NCBI GenBank assembly: GCA_047618505.1
Contig: JBLHLB010000015.1
Location: forward strand, 1-30,649
Source: JBLHLB01 sp047618505
GTDB lineage: Bacteria > Planctomycetota > UBA1135 > GCA-002686595
Direction of reading: 5' to 3'
Length of the DNA: 30,649 nt
The position numbers were made by a program, and so were the translations under genes. Position 1 is the stretch's first letter, and each line of letters opens with the position of its first letter. Shown piece by piece: positions 7,909-16,074 of the stretch. Below the pieces are notes generated by a model. It worked only from the letters and a program-made list of their open reading frames with translations. It had not been told where the DNA came from and searched no databases.

Positions 7909-8883
7909 ATGGCCAACGAACACTTCCTCGAGCCGCGCGAGCCCTTCGCTACCGGTACCTTAGCCGTCGACGATCTGCACACGCTCTACTACGAACGCTG
8001 CGGCAACCCCGAGGGCATTCCGATTCTGTTTGTGCACGGCGGCCCCGGTGCGGGCTGCTCGACAACGGACCGCCGTTTCTTTGATGCCGAGAAGTTCCAC
8101 GCGATCCTCTTCGACCAGCGCGGCTGCGGACGCTCCAAGCCTCTGGGCGAGCTACGCGACAACACGATCGAGCACTTGATTGCCGACATCGAACGCCTGC
8201 GCGAGGAACTAGGGCTCGAACAGTGGCACGTCTTTGGTGGTTCCTGGGGCAGCACCCTCAGCCTATGCTACGCCCAGGCACACCCGGATCGAGTGCTCAG
8301 CCTGGTGCTACGCGGCATCTGGTTGTTGACCGCCGCCGAACTCAAGTGGTGGCTCTATGGCATCCGCTGGATCCAGCCGGAACTCTGGCGTGATTTTGCC
8401 CATCACCTGCCCGAGGAGGAGCGCGACGATTTGATGGAAGGCTATTGGCGCCGGCTGACCGGCGACGACCACGAAGTTGCCCTCGATGCGGCTCGACACT
8501 GGAGCATCTACGAGGGCTCCTGTTGCACGCTGTTGCCGAACCCGGAGTTCACTGATGCCTTCGCCGAAGACGAACTGGCCTGGAACCTGGCCCGCCTTGA
8601 GGCTCACTTCTTCCGCGCCGGCATCCAGCCCGACAACGCCATCTTGGAGCGCGTCGAACGCCTGCGCCAAATCCCTGCCTTCGCCGTGCACGGCCGCTAC
8701 GACATCGTCTGCCCGGTCCGCAGCCTGAACGACCTGTGCCGCGCCTGGCCCGAACTCGACTACCGCGTCGTTCCGGACGCCGGCCACTCCTCCCACGAGC
8801 CGGGCATCACGCGCGAACTCGTGGCTGCCACGGAACGCATCGCCCGCAGCGGTTCCCCGCTGCACCCAGCGTCCGAGCGTTGA
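7909..8883 (+). CDS. pip: Prolyl iminopeptidase (S33)
   Basis: A cytoplasmic alpha/beta hydrolase that removes N-terminal proline (often hydroxyproline too) from small peptides. At 324 aa it has the usual family length and no signal peptide. It carries the oxyanion motif HGGPGAG, the family signature DQRGCGRS, and the triad Ser112 (GGSWGS), Asp265 (HGRYDIVCP) and His293 (DAGHSSHEPG). It starts 3 bp after the DPP-IV stop. DPP-IV yields X-Pro dipeptides and leaves new N-termini, so the pair is functionally coherent. Confidence 0.95.
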   Translation: MANEHFLEPREPFATGTLAVDDLHTLYYERCGNPEGIPILFVHGGPGAGCSTTDRRFFDAEKFHAILFDQRGCGRSKPLGELRDNTIEHLIADIERLREELGLEQWHVFGGSWGSTLSLCYAQAHPDRVLSLVLRGIWLLTAAELKWWLYGIRWIQPELWRDFAHHLPEEERDDLMEGYWRRLTGDDHEVALDAARHWSIYEGSCCTLLPNPEFTDAFAEDELAWNLARLEAHFFRAGIQPDNAILERVERLRQIPAFAVHGRYDIVCPVRSLNDLCRAWPELDYRVVPDAGHSSHEPGITRELVAATERIARSGSPLHPASER

Positions 8884-8983
8884 CTCGAACGCAGCTCTTG
8901 CTGTACGTGAACGACAGGCCCCCATCTTCGACTTATTGCTCGACTAACACCGGGGCGTGCCAACCCCACAGAAGCTCCTCCGC

Positions 8984-10372
8984 ATGAAGCCCTATCTAAC
9001 TGCCCCCGTACCCTCGACGAGCTTACCGAAGGGAATCCCCTTCATCGTCGGTAACGAGGTTGCCGAGCGCCTGAGCTTCTATGGCATGAAGGCCATCCTC
9101 TTCACCTTCATGACCAAGTACCTCACGGACGCGCACGGCGAGGCTGCTTTCTACACCAAGACCCAGGCGACCGAAGCGGTCTCTTGGTTCACATCCCTGG
9201 CCTACTTTTTCCCGATCCTCGGCGCGCTGCTCGCCGACGCTTTCCTGGGCAAGTACCGGACCATCCTGTTCATCTCGGTCTTCTACTGCATCGGCCACGG
9301 CTTGCTGGCCATGATGGACATGCCGAGTTCCATCCTAGTGGCGACCTTCTCGCCCGAAGCTTTCATGATGGCTGGCTTGATGATGGTCGCTATTGGAGCG
9401 GGTGGCATCAAGCCCTGCGTCTCCGCCCACGTGGGCGACCAGTTCGGAGAATCGAACAAGCATTTGTTGGAGCCGATGTTTGGCTGGTTCTATGTGGCGA
9501 TCAACGTGGGCGCCTTCACCGCCTACGCGGCCTTACCGGTTGTCCTCCGCCACTACGGGGTGGGACCAGCCTTCGCCATTCCCGGAATCGCCATGGCCCT
9601 GGCGACGCTTGCCTTCTGGATGGGCCGCCACCGCTTCATCCACATTCCTCCCGCGGGTGCCGGGTACTTCAAGCGCGCCTTCACCGGGCAGGGTCTGAAC
9701 ATCATCGGCAAGCTGGTTCCGATCTACCTGATCGTCGCCGTGTTCTACTCACTCTACGATCAAACGGGTTCGGCCTGGATCGGCCAGGCCGAGCGAATGG
9801 ATCGCATGGTCTTCGGCTTCGAGTTGCACGAGGCACAAATCGGAGCGCTCAACCCACTGGGCATCGTGATCTTCGTCCCGCTCTTCGCCTATGTGCTCTA
9901 TCCGTTCGTCGGTCGCTTCTTTGCACTGACCGCCTTGCGCAAGGCGGGTTTCGGCATGTTCTTGATGGTGGCGACCTATGTGCTCACGTCCACGATCGAG
10001 GAGTGGATCATTGCTGCCGAGCTGGCGGGAACGGCTCCCCCCAGCATCGGTTGGCAAGTTTTAGCCTATGCCATTCTGACCGCTTCCGAAGTTCTCATTG
10101 CGGTCACTCTGCTCGAGTTCTCCTACACCCAGGCCATGCCCGAGATGAAGTCTTTCATCGTGGGCCTCTTCTTCCTCAGCCAGTCCGCAGGCAACGCATT
10201 CACGGCCATCGTCAACCGCACCACAATGGATGAGCACGGGAATTCCACCCTGGTCGGAGCGGACTACTACTGGTTCTTCACCAAGATCATGTTCGTGGCC
10301 TCCATCGTGTTTGTGATCTACGCGATGAACTACAAGGAGAAAAGCTACCTGCAAAAGGAAGGGCCAGCGTGA
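8984..10372 (+). CDS. POT/PTR2-family proton-coupled di/tripeptide transporter
   Basis: An inner-membrane major-facilitator importer of di- and tripeptides driven by the proton gradient. The 462-aa protein has many hydrophobic segments. It has the ExxER motif in the first helix (EVAERLSFYGM), the PTR2 signature region GAGGIKPCVSAHVGDQF and the FYxxINxG motif (FYVAINVGAF). I chose the ATG at 8984; a GTG at 8957 would add nine residues. It lies 100 bp downstream of the iminopeptidase on the same strand and may share its transcript. It would bring in the short peptides that the exported DPP-IV releases. Confidence 0.93.
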   Translation: MKPYLTAPVPSTSLPKGIPFIVGNEVAERLSFYGMKAILFTFMTKYLTDAHGEAAFYTKTQATEAVSWFTSLAYFFPILGALLADAFLGKYRTILFISVFYCIGHGLLAMMDMPSSILVATFSPEAFMMAGLMMVAIGAGGIKPCVSAHVGDQFGESNKHLLEPMFGWFYVAINVGAFTAYAALPVVLRHYGVGPAFAIPGIAMALATLAFWMGRHRFIHIPPAGAGYFKRAFTGQGLNIIGKLVPIYLIVAVFYSLYDQTGSAWIGQAERMDRMVFGFELHEAQIGALNPLGIVIFVPLFAYVLYPFVGRFFALTALRKAGFGMFLMVATYVLTSTIEEWIIAAELAGTAPPSIGWQVLAYAILTASEVLIAVTLLEFSYTQAMPEMKSFIVGLFFLSQSAGNAFTAIVNRTTMDEHGNSTLVGADYYWFFTKIMFVASIVFVIYAMNYKEKSYLQKEGPA

Positions 10373-10395
10373 GCGATGGCGCGATCAGGAAGAGT

Positions 10396-10434
10396 TGAAC
10401 GGGGGTACAGACCCTGATTCCGTACAGCCGTTCA
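10396..10434. terminator. Hairpin between convergent genes; bidirectional terminator or REP-like element
   Basis: TGAACGG (10396-10402) pairs perfectly with CCGTTCA (10428-10434). An inner GTAC/GTAC pairing (10405-10408 with 10422-10425) follows after a two-base mismatch. It lies in the 83-bp gap between the POT gene and the convergent 119-aa gene. There is no U-run on either side. It resembles the spacer hairpin at 26038-26070. Confidence 0.5.
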
Positions 10435-10455
10435 GGACGACACTGCCCCTGTCTT

Positions 10456-10815
10456 CTACGTAGACCGCAGGGTAACGACCGAGATCAGCAGCCCAATAAC
10501 GTAGCTCCCACCAACAGCAATGGGAGCCCAGTTGCGTGCGACGATGGGGCAGCTCTTGCGATTCAAGTAGACGATCACGAGTCCCAACAGCGACGCACAG
10601 AAGGAGATCAAGACGCTGCTCATCCAGAGCTCACCGACAACTTGATGTGGATCGCCACTGTCGTGACGGGAGAGCCAATGGATGGATCCGTAGACCGCGA
10701 TATATCCAGCGATGCCCGCGAGCATTGACATTCGCAGGGCTCGGGCCTTTGCCTTTTTCCCGCGCATGAAGATCTGAATGAAAGAGCTCAAGAGGGCATC
10801 GTAGTGGATGACCAT
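10456..10815 (-). CDS. Small membrane protein of unknown function (119 aa)
   Basis: I do not recognise this family. A basic amphipathic N-terminus (FMRGKKAKARALR) precedes three probable membrane segments at residues about 31-48, 63-84 and 97-116. The frame is open much further upstream, but the upstream part overlaps the 483-aa secreted-protein gene in another frame and has a shadow-like Arg/His/Pro-rich composition, so I start at the ATG at 10815. It follows the secreted-protein gene by 41 bp and probably forms an operon with it. Confidence 0.65.
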   Translation of the reverse strand: MVIHYDALLSSFIQIFMRGKKAKARALRMSMLAGIAGYIAVYGSIHWLSRHDSGDPHQVVGELWMSSVLISFCASLLGLVIVYLNRKSCPIVARNWAPIAVGGSYVIGLLISVVTLRST

Positions 10816-10856
10816 TGGCGTAGAACCTGGTTCCGTTTTGCCACTTACTTGGGCGC

Positions 10857-12308
10857 TTACTCGGGTATGCGGATGACAAGGTACAGATCGAACCCCGGCA
10901 TCGCCGAACCATCGGCGGCGAGGGCGGGTTTGCGGGCTTCGATGGACAGGGAAGGCCCGGGCGAGAAGGGGTCTTCGCCTTCCTCTCGCCAAGTCACAGA
11001 GGTCGGGGCCACGCCTTCCGCAGCGCGCTGGCTGAGGGCGAAGGCGTTCCCAAGAGCTTTGCCAATGGGTGCAGCGAAAGGCTTGAGCGCAGCTCCCGCG
11101 GTGGTGCCCCCGTTTCGCACCTGTCGAAGCATGTACTCGATGTGAGTCATGGGAATGACATCGAATTCGGCCGGCGCCGTGATGAGCCCACCGATGACAT
11201 TCCCAAGGAGGAGGCGCGAACCCCACTGTGCAATCGTGCCGAACATTCCTTCCCTAGATTCGTTGCGACCAAGGATGGATTTAGGCGATCCAGTGGCACG
11301 TGACCACAGCTCGGCAATACTCGCCACAAGCTCCGCATCCGGCGCGCCCGTATCGTTCATCAGGCCAAACCAACGCACGAGCTCAGAGCGCGGTCGACTA
11401 ATTGTCAGCGTTGAGGCCCCTCCGTCCTCGTCAGTCGACAGTGTCAGATGCACATGCGTCGGAGGTTGCTCTGGAAAGGATATGTGCCAGAAGGGCGCTC
11501 GAGTCTCGGCGTCTTCGGCGGGCCCAAGGAGCGGGATGATTGCTTCGCCTGTGGGGGATGCCCCCAGCTTCATCGGACGCTCGCCTTTAAACTTGTTGTC
11601 GAAAGCAATGCGGTCGATCCAGCGGTCCTCCGCCAACGTAACGGTCAGACCCGCGCGTGATGCGCTCGCGCTACCGGGGACAAGGCCGACCCAGGCGACC
11701 AAGAGTTCCCCGTCGCCGCCCGCAACGTCCCCTCCGATGATTCCGAACCAGAAGTCGGAGCTGAACTGCTTGACGTCGATCTGTGCCTGGATCGCAGTGC
11801 AGTACGACTTCCAATAGGTGGGGAGATCCAGGAGTAGGATGACTTCCGCGATGCGCGCGTGGGCGTAGCCGACACGGGCTTCGATGCCCTCAAGTCTGGT
11901 CTCGCCGAACAGGCGGTGCTGGGTTGACTTGTACTGCCGGTAGGGGCCGCTTGGTTCCCAATTTCGGTCGGACGTGATCGCGGACCGAAGCGTTTCGCGT
12001 GTCAATCCGATCGGTAAGCTCCCCGCCCAGTGGGAGGATGTTCCGTTGCTGACTGTGAGGGAGACTCTGACGACGCGACTCTCCTCGAAACGGATCTCCA
12101 CACCCTTGGCAAAGATGGATCCCTCGGGCTTGTCGAACTGGCTTTGATCCATCCAACCCAGCATCGTCGTGACAGCCGGATGGTGCCGGTGTTTGCTAAG
12201 GAGATCAGCCAGCGCATCTCCGCTAAAGGGAGCCGCTGACTCCTTTTGTAGGGGGGCCGCGGAGAGCGAAAGCAGGGCAAGTAGAAGGATGAAGAAGGAG
12301 CGCAGCAT
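10857..12308 (-). CDS. Secreted or periplasmic protein of unknown function (483 aa)
   Basis: The ATG at 12308 gives a clean Sec signal peptide (MLRSFFILLLALLSLSAAP). Upstream in-frame codons would bury it. The mature part shows no catalytic motif I recognise. It seems to consist of beta-rich repeating blocks: two segments of the form VRVSLTVSNG and THVHLTLSTDEDGG suggest sandwich-like domains, and residues about 380-440 are more helical. It is the first gene of a two-gene minus-strand unit with the 119-aa membrane protein and is divergent from malic enzyme. It is called a real gene because of its length, its signal peptide and its balanced composition. Confidence 0.7.
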   Translation of the reverse strand: MLRSFFILLLALLSLSAAPLQKESAAPFSGDALADLLSKHRHHPAVTTMLGWMDQSQFDKPEGSIFAKGVEIRFEESRVVRVSLTVSNGTSSHWAGSLPIGLTRETLRSAITSDRNWEPSGPYRQYKSTQHRLFGETRLEGIEARVGYAHARIAEVILLLDLPTYWKSYCTAIQAQIDVKQFSSDFWFGIIGGDVAGGDGELLVAWVGLVPGSASASRAGLTVTLAEDRWIDRIAFDNKFKGERPMKLGASPTGEAIIPLLGPAEDAETRAPFWHISFPEQPPTHVHLTLSTDEDGGASTLTISRPRSELVRWFGLMNDTGAPDAELVASIAELWSRATGSPKSILGRNESREGMFGTIAQWGSRLLLGNVIGGLITAPAEFDVIPMTHIEYMLRQVRNGGTTAGAALKPFAAPIGKALGNAFALSQRAAEGVAPTSVTWREEGEDPFSPGPSLSIEARKPALAADGSAMPGFDLYLVIRIPE

Positions 12309-12476
12309 GGTCGACTGAATCTGGAATTTAGACGGGCTGAGGAGCACAAACTCCATCCTACAGGCGACGTGACGAACGGTGGGCACTCAACCGGCCCTCG
12401 GAGTGCTGGAGTCGGTAGCCGAACGCGACTGCTCTGGCTTGTCTCCTGCTTCTTCAAACCAACTGAACGGTCTCCC
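12309..12476. promoter_or_regulatory. Divergent intergenic region before malic enzyme
   Basis: This 168-bp spacer lies between two divergent starts and so should contain both promoters. I see only a weak GCACTC/GAGTGC inverted repeat near 12390-12415 and no confident -35/-10 pair. Confidence 0.4.
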
Positions 12477-14099
12477 ATGACAAACCCCTCTCGATATTCG
12501 CTCCTTCACGATCCCACGCGTTCCAAATCAACGGCCTTTACGCGCGAGGAGCGGGAGCAGTTCGGCCTTCGGGGGCTGCTCCCCCATAAGGTTTCAGCCC
12601 TTGCGGATCAGTGCGAACGGGTGATGGAAAACCTGCGGCGCAAGCACTCCGACATCGAGCGCTACATACTCCTTTTGGCGCTGCTCGACCGGAACGAGAC
12701 GCTGTTCTTCCGCGTCGTGATCGAAAACATCGAAGAGATCATGCCGCTGATTTACACGCCTACCGTTGGACAGGCTTGCAAGGAATTCGCCCACATCTTC
12801 AGGCGTCCACGCGGCTTCTATATCACTCCTGATGACCGCGGCCAAATCCGCTCACTGCTGGACAACTGGCCCTCCGAAGATGTTCGGGTCGTCGTAGTTA
12901 CCGATGGCCAGCGGATTCTCGGGCTTGGCGATCTTGGGGCCAACGGCATGGGAATTCCCATCGGCAAGCTCTCCCTGTACACAGCCTGTGGCGGAATCCC
13001 CCCCGGGCAGTGCTTGCCTGTCATGTTCGACGTGGGCACGAACAACGAGGAGCTCTTGGCCGACCCTCTGTACTTAGGCTACCCGCACAAACGCCTTGAT
13101 GGCCCCCCCTACCTAGAGCTCATGGACGAGTTCATCGAGGCCCTTCAGGATAGGTATCCCGGCGTGCTAGTGCAGTTCGAGGACTTTCTGACGCCAAACG
13201 CGTACGGCTTGCTTGGCAGGTACAGAGACCAGGTCCTGTGTTTCAACGATGACATCCAGGGAACAGCGGCAGTAGCTCTTGCGGGCGTGCTTGCCTCATC
13301 TCGCATTACGGGTACGCCGTTCCGTGATCTCCGCATCATGTTTCTGGGGGCAGGTTCGGCGGCCACAGGGATTGGCGATCTGATGACTGCGGCCTTCCGA
13401 TCTGAGGGATTCGATGAACGCGAAGCTCTCAATCGACTGTGGTTCGTCGACAAGGATGGGTTAGTCGTTGCGTCTCGTGACGATTTGATGCCACACAACC
13501 TTCCCTATGCCCACGAACACGAGCCCCTCGGTTTCCTTGAAGCTATCGAGGCGATTCGCCCGCACGTTCTGATTGGCGCCACCGGGGTTCCGGGGACCTT
13601 TGATGAACGCGTGGTGAGCGCAATGGCGAAGCTAAACCCTCGCCCTGTGATTTTTGCGCTATCGAATCCGACGTCGCAGGCGGAGTGCACCGCGGAGCAA
13701 GCCTACGCGTGGTCGGATGGCCGTGCTCTCTTCGCGAGCGGAAGTCCATTTGATCAAGTCGTCCATGGCGGAGAGCGTTTCAGGCCGGCACAGGGGAACA
13801 ACGCCTATGTGTTCCCGGGCATCGGACTGGGCGCGGTTGTCGCGGAGGGAAAGAGCCTCCCCGACGACGCATTCCTGACGGCCGCGCGGGCCTTGGCCGA
13901 TTGCGTGAGCGCGGAAGATCTTAAAGAGGGCGCCCTGTATCCGCGTTTGCGATCTATCCGGAAAATCTCAGTCGCAATCGCGACTGCTGTTGCGAAGTGC
14001 ATGCACGAGTCGGGGCATGCAGGGGCAGTCGAAGCGGAGGGAAGCACGCTCAAGGAGCGTGTCGAGCGGGCGGTCTATTATCCGGGTTACGCGGAGTAG
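12477..14099 (+). CDS. NAD-type malic enzyme (malate to pyruvate and CO2)
   Basis: It oxidatively decarboxylates L-malate to pyruvate in the cytoplasm. The 540-aa length and layout fit the large-subunit malic enzymes of the MaeA/SfcA type. The malic N-terminal domain has the catalytic tyrosine in IYTPTVGQAC and the lysine in MGIPIGKLSLY. The metal site is VQFEDF together with FNDDIQGT, and the NAD fold has GAGSAATGI. The start at 12477 (MTNPSRYSLLHDP) is used because the preceding in-frame codons look non-coding. It is monocistronic or reads toward the redox operon 338 bp downstream. The pyruvate it makes is a possible substrate for the lost TPP enzyme of that operon, but this link is speculative. 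Confidence 0.93.
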   Translation: MTNPSRYSLLHDPTRSKSTAFTREEREQFGLRGLLPHKVSALADQCERVMENLRRKHSDIERYILLLALLDRNETLFFRVVIENIEEIMPLIYTPTVGQACKEFAHIFRRPRGFYITPDDRGQIRSLLDNWPSEDVRVVVVTDGQRILGLGDLGANGMGIPIGKLSLYTACGGIPPGQCLPVMFDVGTNNEELLADPLYLGYPHKRLDGPPYLELMDEFIEALQDRYPGVLVQFEDFLTPNAYGLLGRYRDQVLCFNDDIQGTAAVALAGVLASSRITGTPFRDLRIMFLGAGSAATGIGDLMTAAFRSEGFDEREALNRLWFVDKDGLVVASRDDLMPHNLPYAHEHEPLGFLEAIEAIRPHVLIGATGVPGTFDERVVSAMAKLNPRPVIFALSNPTSQAECTAEQAYAWSDGRALFASGSPFDQVVHGGERFRPAQGNNAYVFPGIGLGAVVAEGKSLPDDAFLTAARALADCVSAEDLKEGALYPRLRSIRKISVAIATAVAKCMHESGHAGAVEAEGSTLKERVERAVYYPGYAE

Positions 14100-14437
14100 A
14101 GCGCGACCGACTTAATCACCTCCTCCTTCCTGTTGCCGATGCTGACTTTGTTCTCGAGCGTTTGGCAATACCCACAAACCCATGTCAATGGAACTCTCTG
14201 CCCTCCTGGGTGCCCTCTTCGCGGCGAAGTTCGTTGAAGCGACACGGACCCCTTCCGAGACAACGGATGATCGTTCCAGGCCTTTTGCCACCTACGACCT
14301 CCATCGCATCGATTAAGGAGCAGTCGGTGTTTTTGCAGTGCCCATAGCCACTGAGAAACTTGAGTTTCAAGGAAACTCTCGTCTCGGTAGGCTCCAGTCC
14401 CAGAAGATCGCGCGAATACCAGGTAGAAGACAAGAGC
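14100..14437. other. 338-bp intergenic leader of the Rieske operon
   Basis: I see no supported gene on the plus strand. A 97-codon minus-strand frame (14185-14478) overlaps the Rieske gene start and has no recognisable domain. The notable element is the alternating inverted repeat at 14355-14378, about 60 bp before the operon start. The operon promoter presumably lies here. Confidence 0.5.
14355..14378. promoter_or_regulatory. Triple GAAACT inverted/direct repeat upstream of the Rieske operon
   Basis: The sequence contains GAAACT-TG-AGTTTC (14355-14368) overlapping a perfect 7-bp inverted repeat GAGTTTC-AAG-GAAACTC (14362-14378). GAAACT therefore occurs three times in alternating orientation. 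The unit could be a cooperative operator, or two mutually exclusive hairpins in the leader RNA. It is 60 bp upstream of the start codon. Confidence 0.55.
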
Positions 14438-16072
14438 ATGAAAGAACACAAGACTAGAGAATCCGCATGCGTCGCCAAGTGGAGCGAACTCCCTGATCGG
14501 GAGCCTCAGTACGCCCTCGTCTCCAGCGTCGACCTCGTCGTGGTTCGCCAAGGCGACTCTGTCTCGGTGCTCTACGGCCGTTGCCTTCACCGCGGAGCGC
14601 TCATGTCGGACGGGAGTGTCGAGGGCGACAACCTGATTTGTGGTGTCCACGGATGGGACTACCGGCTCGACACTGGGGTCAGCGCATACAACAACGCGGA
14701 GGCGCTCCACAAGTTCGACGCCTGGATCGATGGCGGCGACGTCTGCGTAGACCTAGAGCAGGTCAAGGCGTTCGAGCGGGCGCACCCTCAGCCGTATAAT
14801 CGCGAGGAGTACCTCGGTCTCTATGCGGACGTTCATGGCGGGCCGGAGGAACCGTTCAACCAGCACATTCAAACTCTCGCGAAGAAGGGCTACGCAGGAA
14901 TTGGACATCACGGGCCTACTTCCGCGATGGGGGTCCCGCTGACCGAGCTGCCGCTCTGGGACGACCTGCAGGTACTTACGGCCCAGGCCGCCACCAAGCC
15001 TCTGTTCGATGAAGTGGAGGTTGGTACCGAGCTCGTGATCGGTCCCCGGGCAAAAAAACCGCTGCAACTGAAGATTCCACTCTTCGTCAGCGACATGAGC
15101 TTCGGTGCGCTCTCCGAAGAGGCCAAGGTGGCGCTCGCGATTGGAGCCGAGATGGCCGGGACCGGTATCTGCTCAGGAGAAGGCGGGATGCTGCCCGAGG
15201 AGCAGGCAGCGAACTCGCGCTACTTCTATGAACTTGCCTCCGCGAAGTTCGGCTGGAGCCTCGACAAGGTTGCCCGTTGCCAGGCCTTCCATTTCAAAGG
15301 CGGTCAGGGGGCGAAGACGGGCACCGGCGGTCACCTGCCCGGGAACAAGGTCATTGGCAAGATCGCGGAGGTACGCGGCCTTGAGCCTGGAACCGCAGCG
15401 ATCAGCCCTTCGCGGTTCTCTGATCTCGACTCAGCGGCGGACTTCCGCAAGCTGGCCGACGAGGTCCGTGAGGTCACCGGGGGAGTACCGATTGGCTTCA
15501 AGCTCTCGGCGCAGCACATCGAAGCAGACATCGACTTCGCCCTCGAAGCGTCCTGCGACTACATCATTCTCGACGGGCGCGGTGGAGGTACCGGGGCTGC
15601 CCCGGAGGTCTTCAAGGCCAACATCTCCATTCCCACCCTGCCGGCGCTTGCCCGTGCGCGACGCCACCTCGACAAGAAGGCGCCGGATGTGACCCTTATT
15701 GTCACAGGCGGCCTCCGCCACGAGGGCGACTTCGTCAAGGCGCTTGCACTTGGCGCGGACGGCATCGCGTTGTCGAACGCAGCTCTCCAAGCGATCGGAT
15801 GCCTTGGCATGCGTGCATGCGAAACGAACAACTGTCCCGTTGGCATCGCGACGCAGCAGCCAGGCCTGCGCGCACGCCTGCAAGTGCAGAAGTCGGCTCA
15901 GCAGCTCTCGAACTTCTTTGAAGCGAGCGTCGGCCTCATGAAAGTCTTGGCCCGTGCCTGCGGGCACGACGACCTCAGCAAGTTGAACCTCCAGGATCTA
16001 ACCACCTGGAAGAGGGATCTTGCTTACCTAACGGGCGTGCCCTACGCGGGCGTCGTCCCCTTGGGAGATTAG
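14438..16072 (+). CDS. Rieske [2Fe-2S] domain fused to an FMN-binding glutamate-synthase-like domain
   Basis: A 544-aa soluble iron-sulfur flavoprotein. Residues about 10-110 are a Rieske ferredoxin domain with ligands Cys49-x-His51 and Cys68-xx-His71. Residues about 170-540 match the FMN-binding synthase domain of GltB (COG0069-like), including FVSDMSFGALSEEA, KGGQGAKTGTGGHLPG and the DGRGGGTGAAP barrel strand. They also include a Cys-x5-Cys-x4-Cys motif (CLGMRACETNNCPVGIATQ) that binds [3Fe-4S] in glutamate synthase. There is no glutaminase domain, so it is not a complete glutamate synthase. The start at 14438 (MKEHKTRES) is followed directly by the domain. It is the first gene of a compact operon; the next reading frame begins 3 bp after its stop. 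The physiological substrate is unknown. Confidence 0.88.
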   Translation: MKEHKTRESACVAKWSELPDREPQYALVSSVDLVVVRQGDSVSVLYGRCLHRGALMSDGSVEGDNLICGVHGWDYRLDTGVSAYNNAEALHKFDAWIDGGDVCVDLEQVKAFERAHPQPYNREEYLGLYADVHGGPEEPFNQHIQTLAKKGYAGIGHHGPTSAMGVPLTELPLWDDLQVLTAQAATKPLFDEVEVGTELVIGPRAKKPLQLKIPLFVSDMSFGALSEEAKVALAIGAEMAGTGICSGEGGMLPEEQAANSRYFYELASAKFGWSLDKVARCQAFHFKGGQGAKTGTGGHLPGNKVIGKIAEVRGLEPGTAAISPSRFSDLDSAADFRKLADEVREVTGGVPIGFKLSAQHIEADIDFALEASCDYIILDGRGGGTGAAPEVFKANISIPTLPALARARRHLDKKAPDVTLIVTGGLRHEGDFVKALALGADGIALSNAALQAIGCLGMRACETNNCPVGIATQQPGLRARLQVQKSAQQLSNFFEASVGLMKVLARACGHDDLSKLNLQDLTTWKRDLAYLTGVPYAGVVPLGD

Positions 16073-16074
16073 GA

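Noticed and set aside
10816..11226. N-terminal extension of the 119-aa membrane protein
   Set aside because: It overlaps the 483-aa secreted-protein gene in another frame and has a biased Arg/His/Pro composition typical of shadow frames.
14185..14478. A 97-codon minus-strand frame with several cysteines before the Rieske operon
   Set aside because: The Cys spacing does not fit a zinc finger I know, it overlaps the start of the Rieske gene, and there is no ribosome site. A homology search with hits of matching length would revive it.
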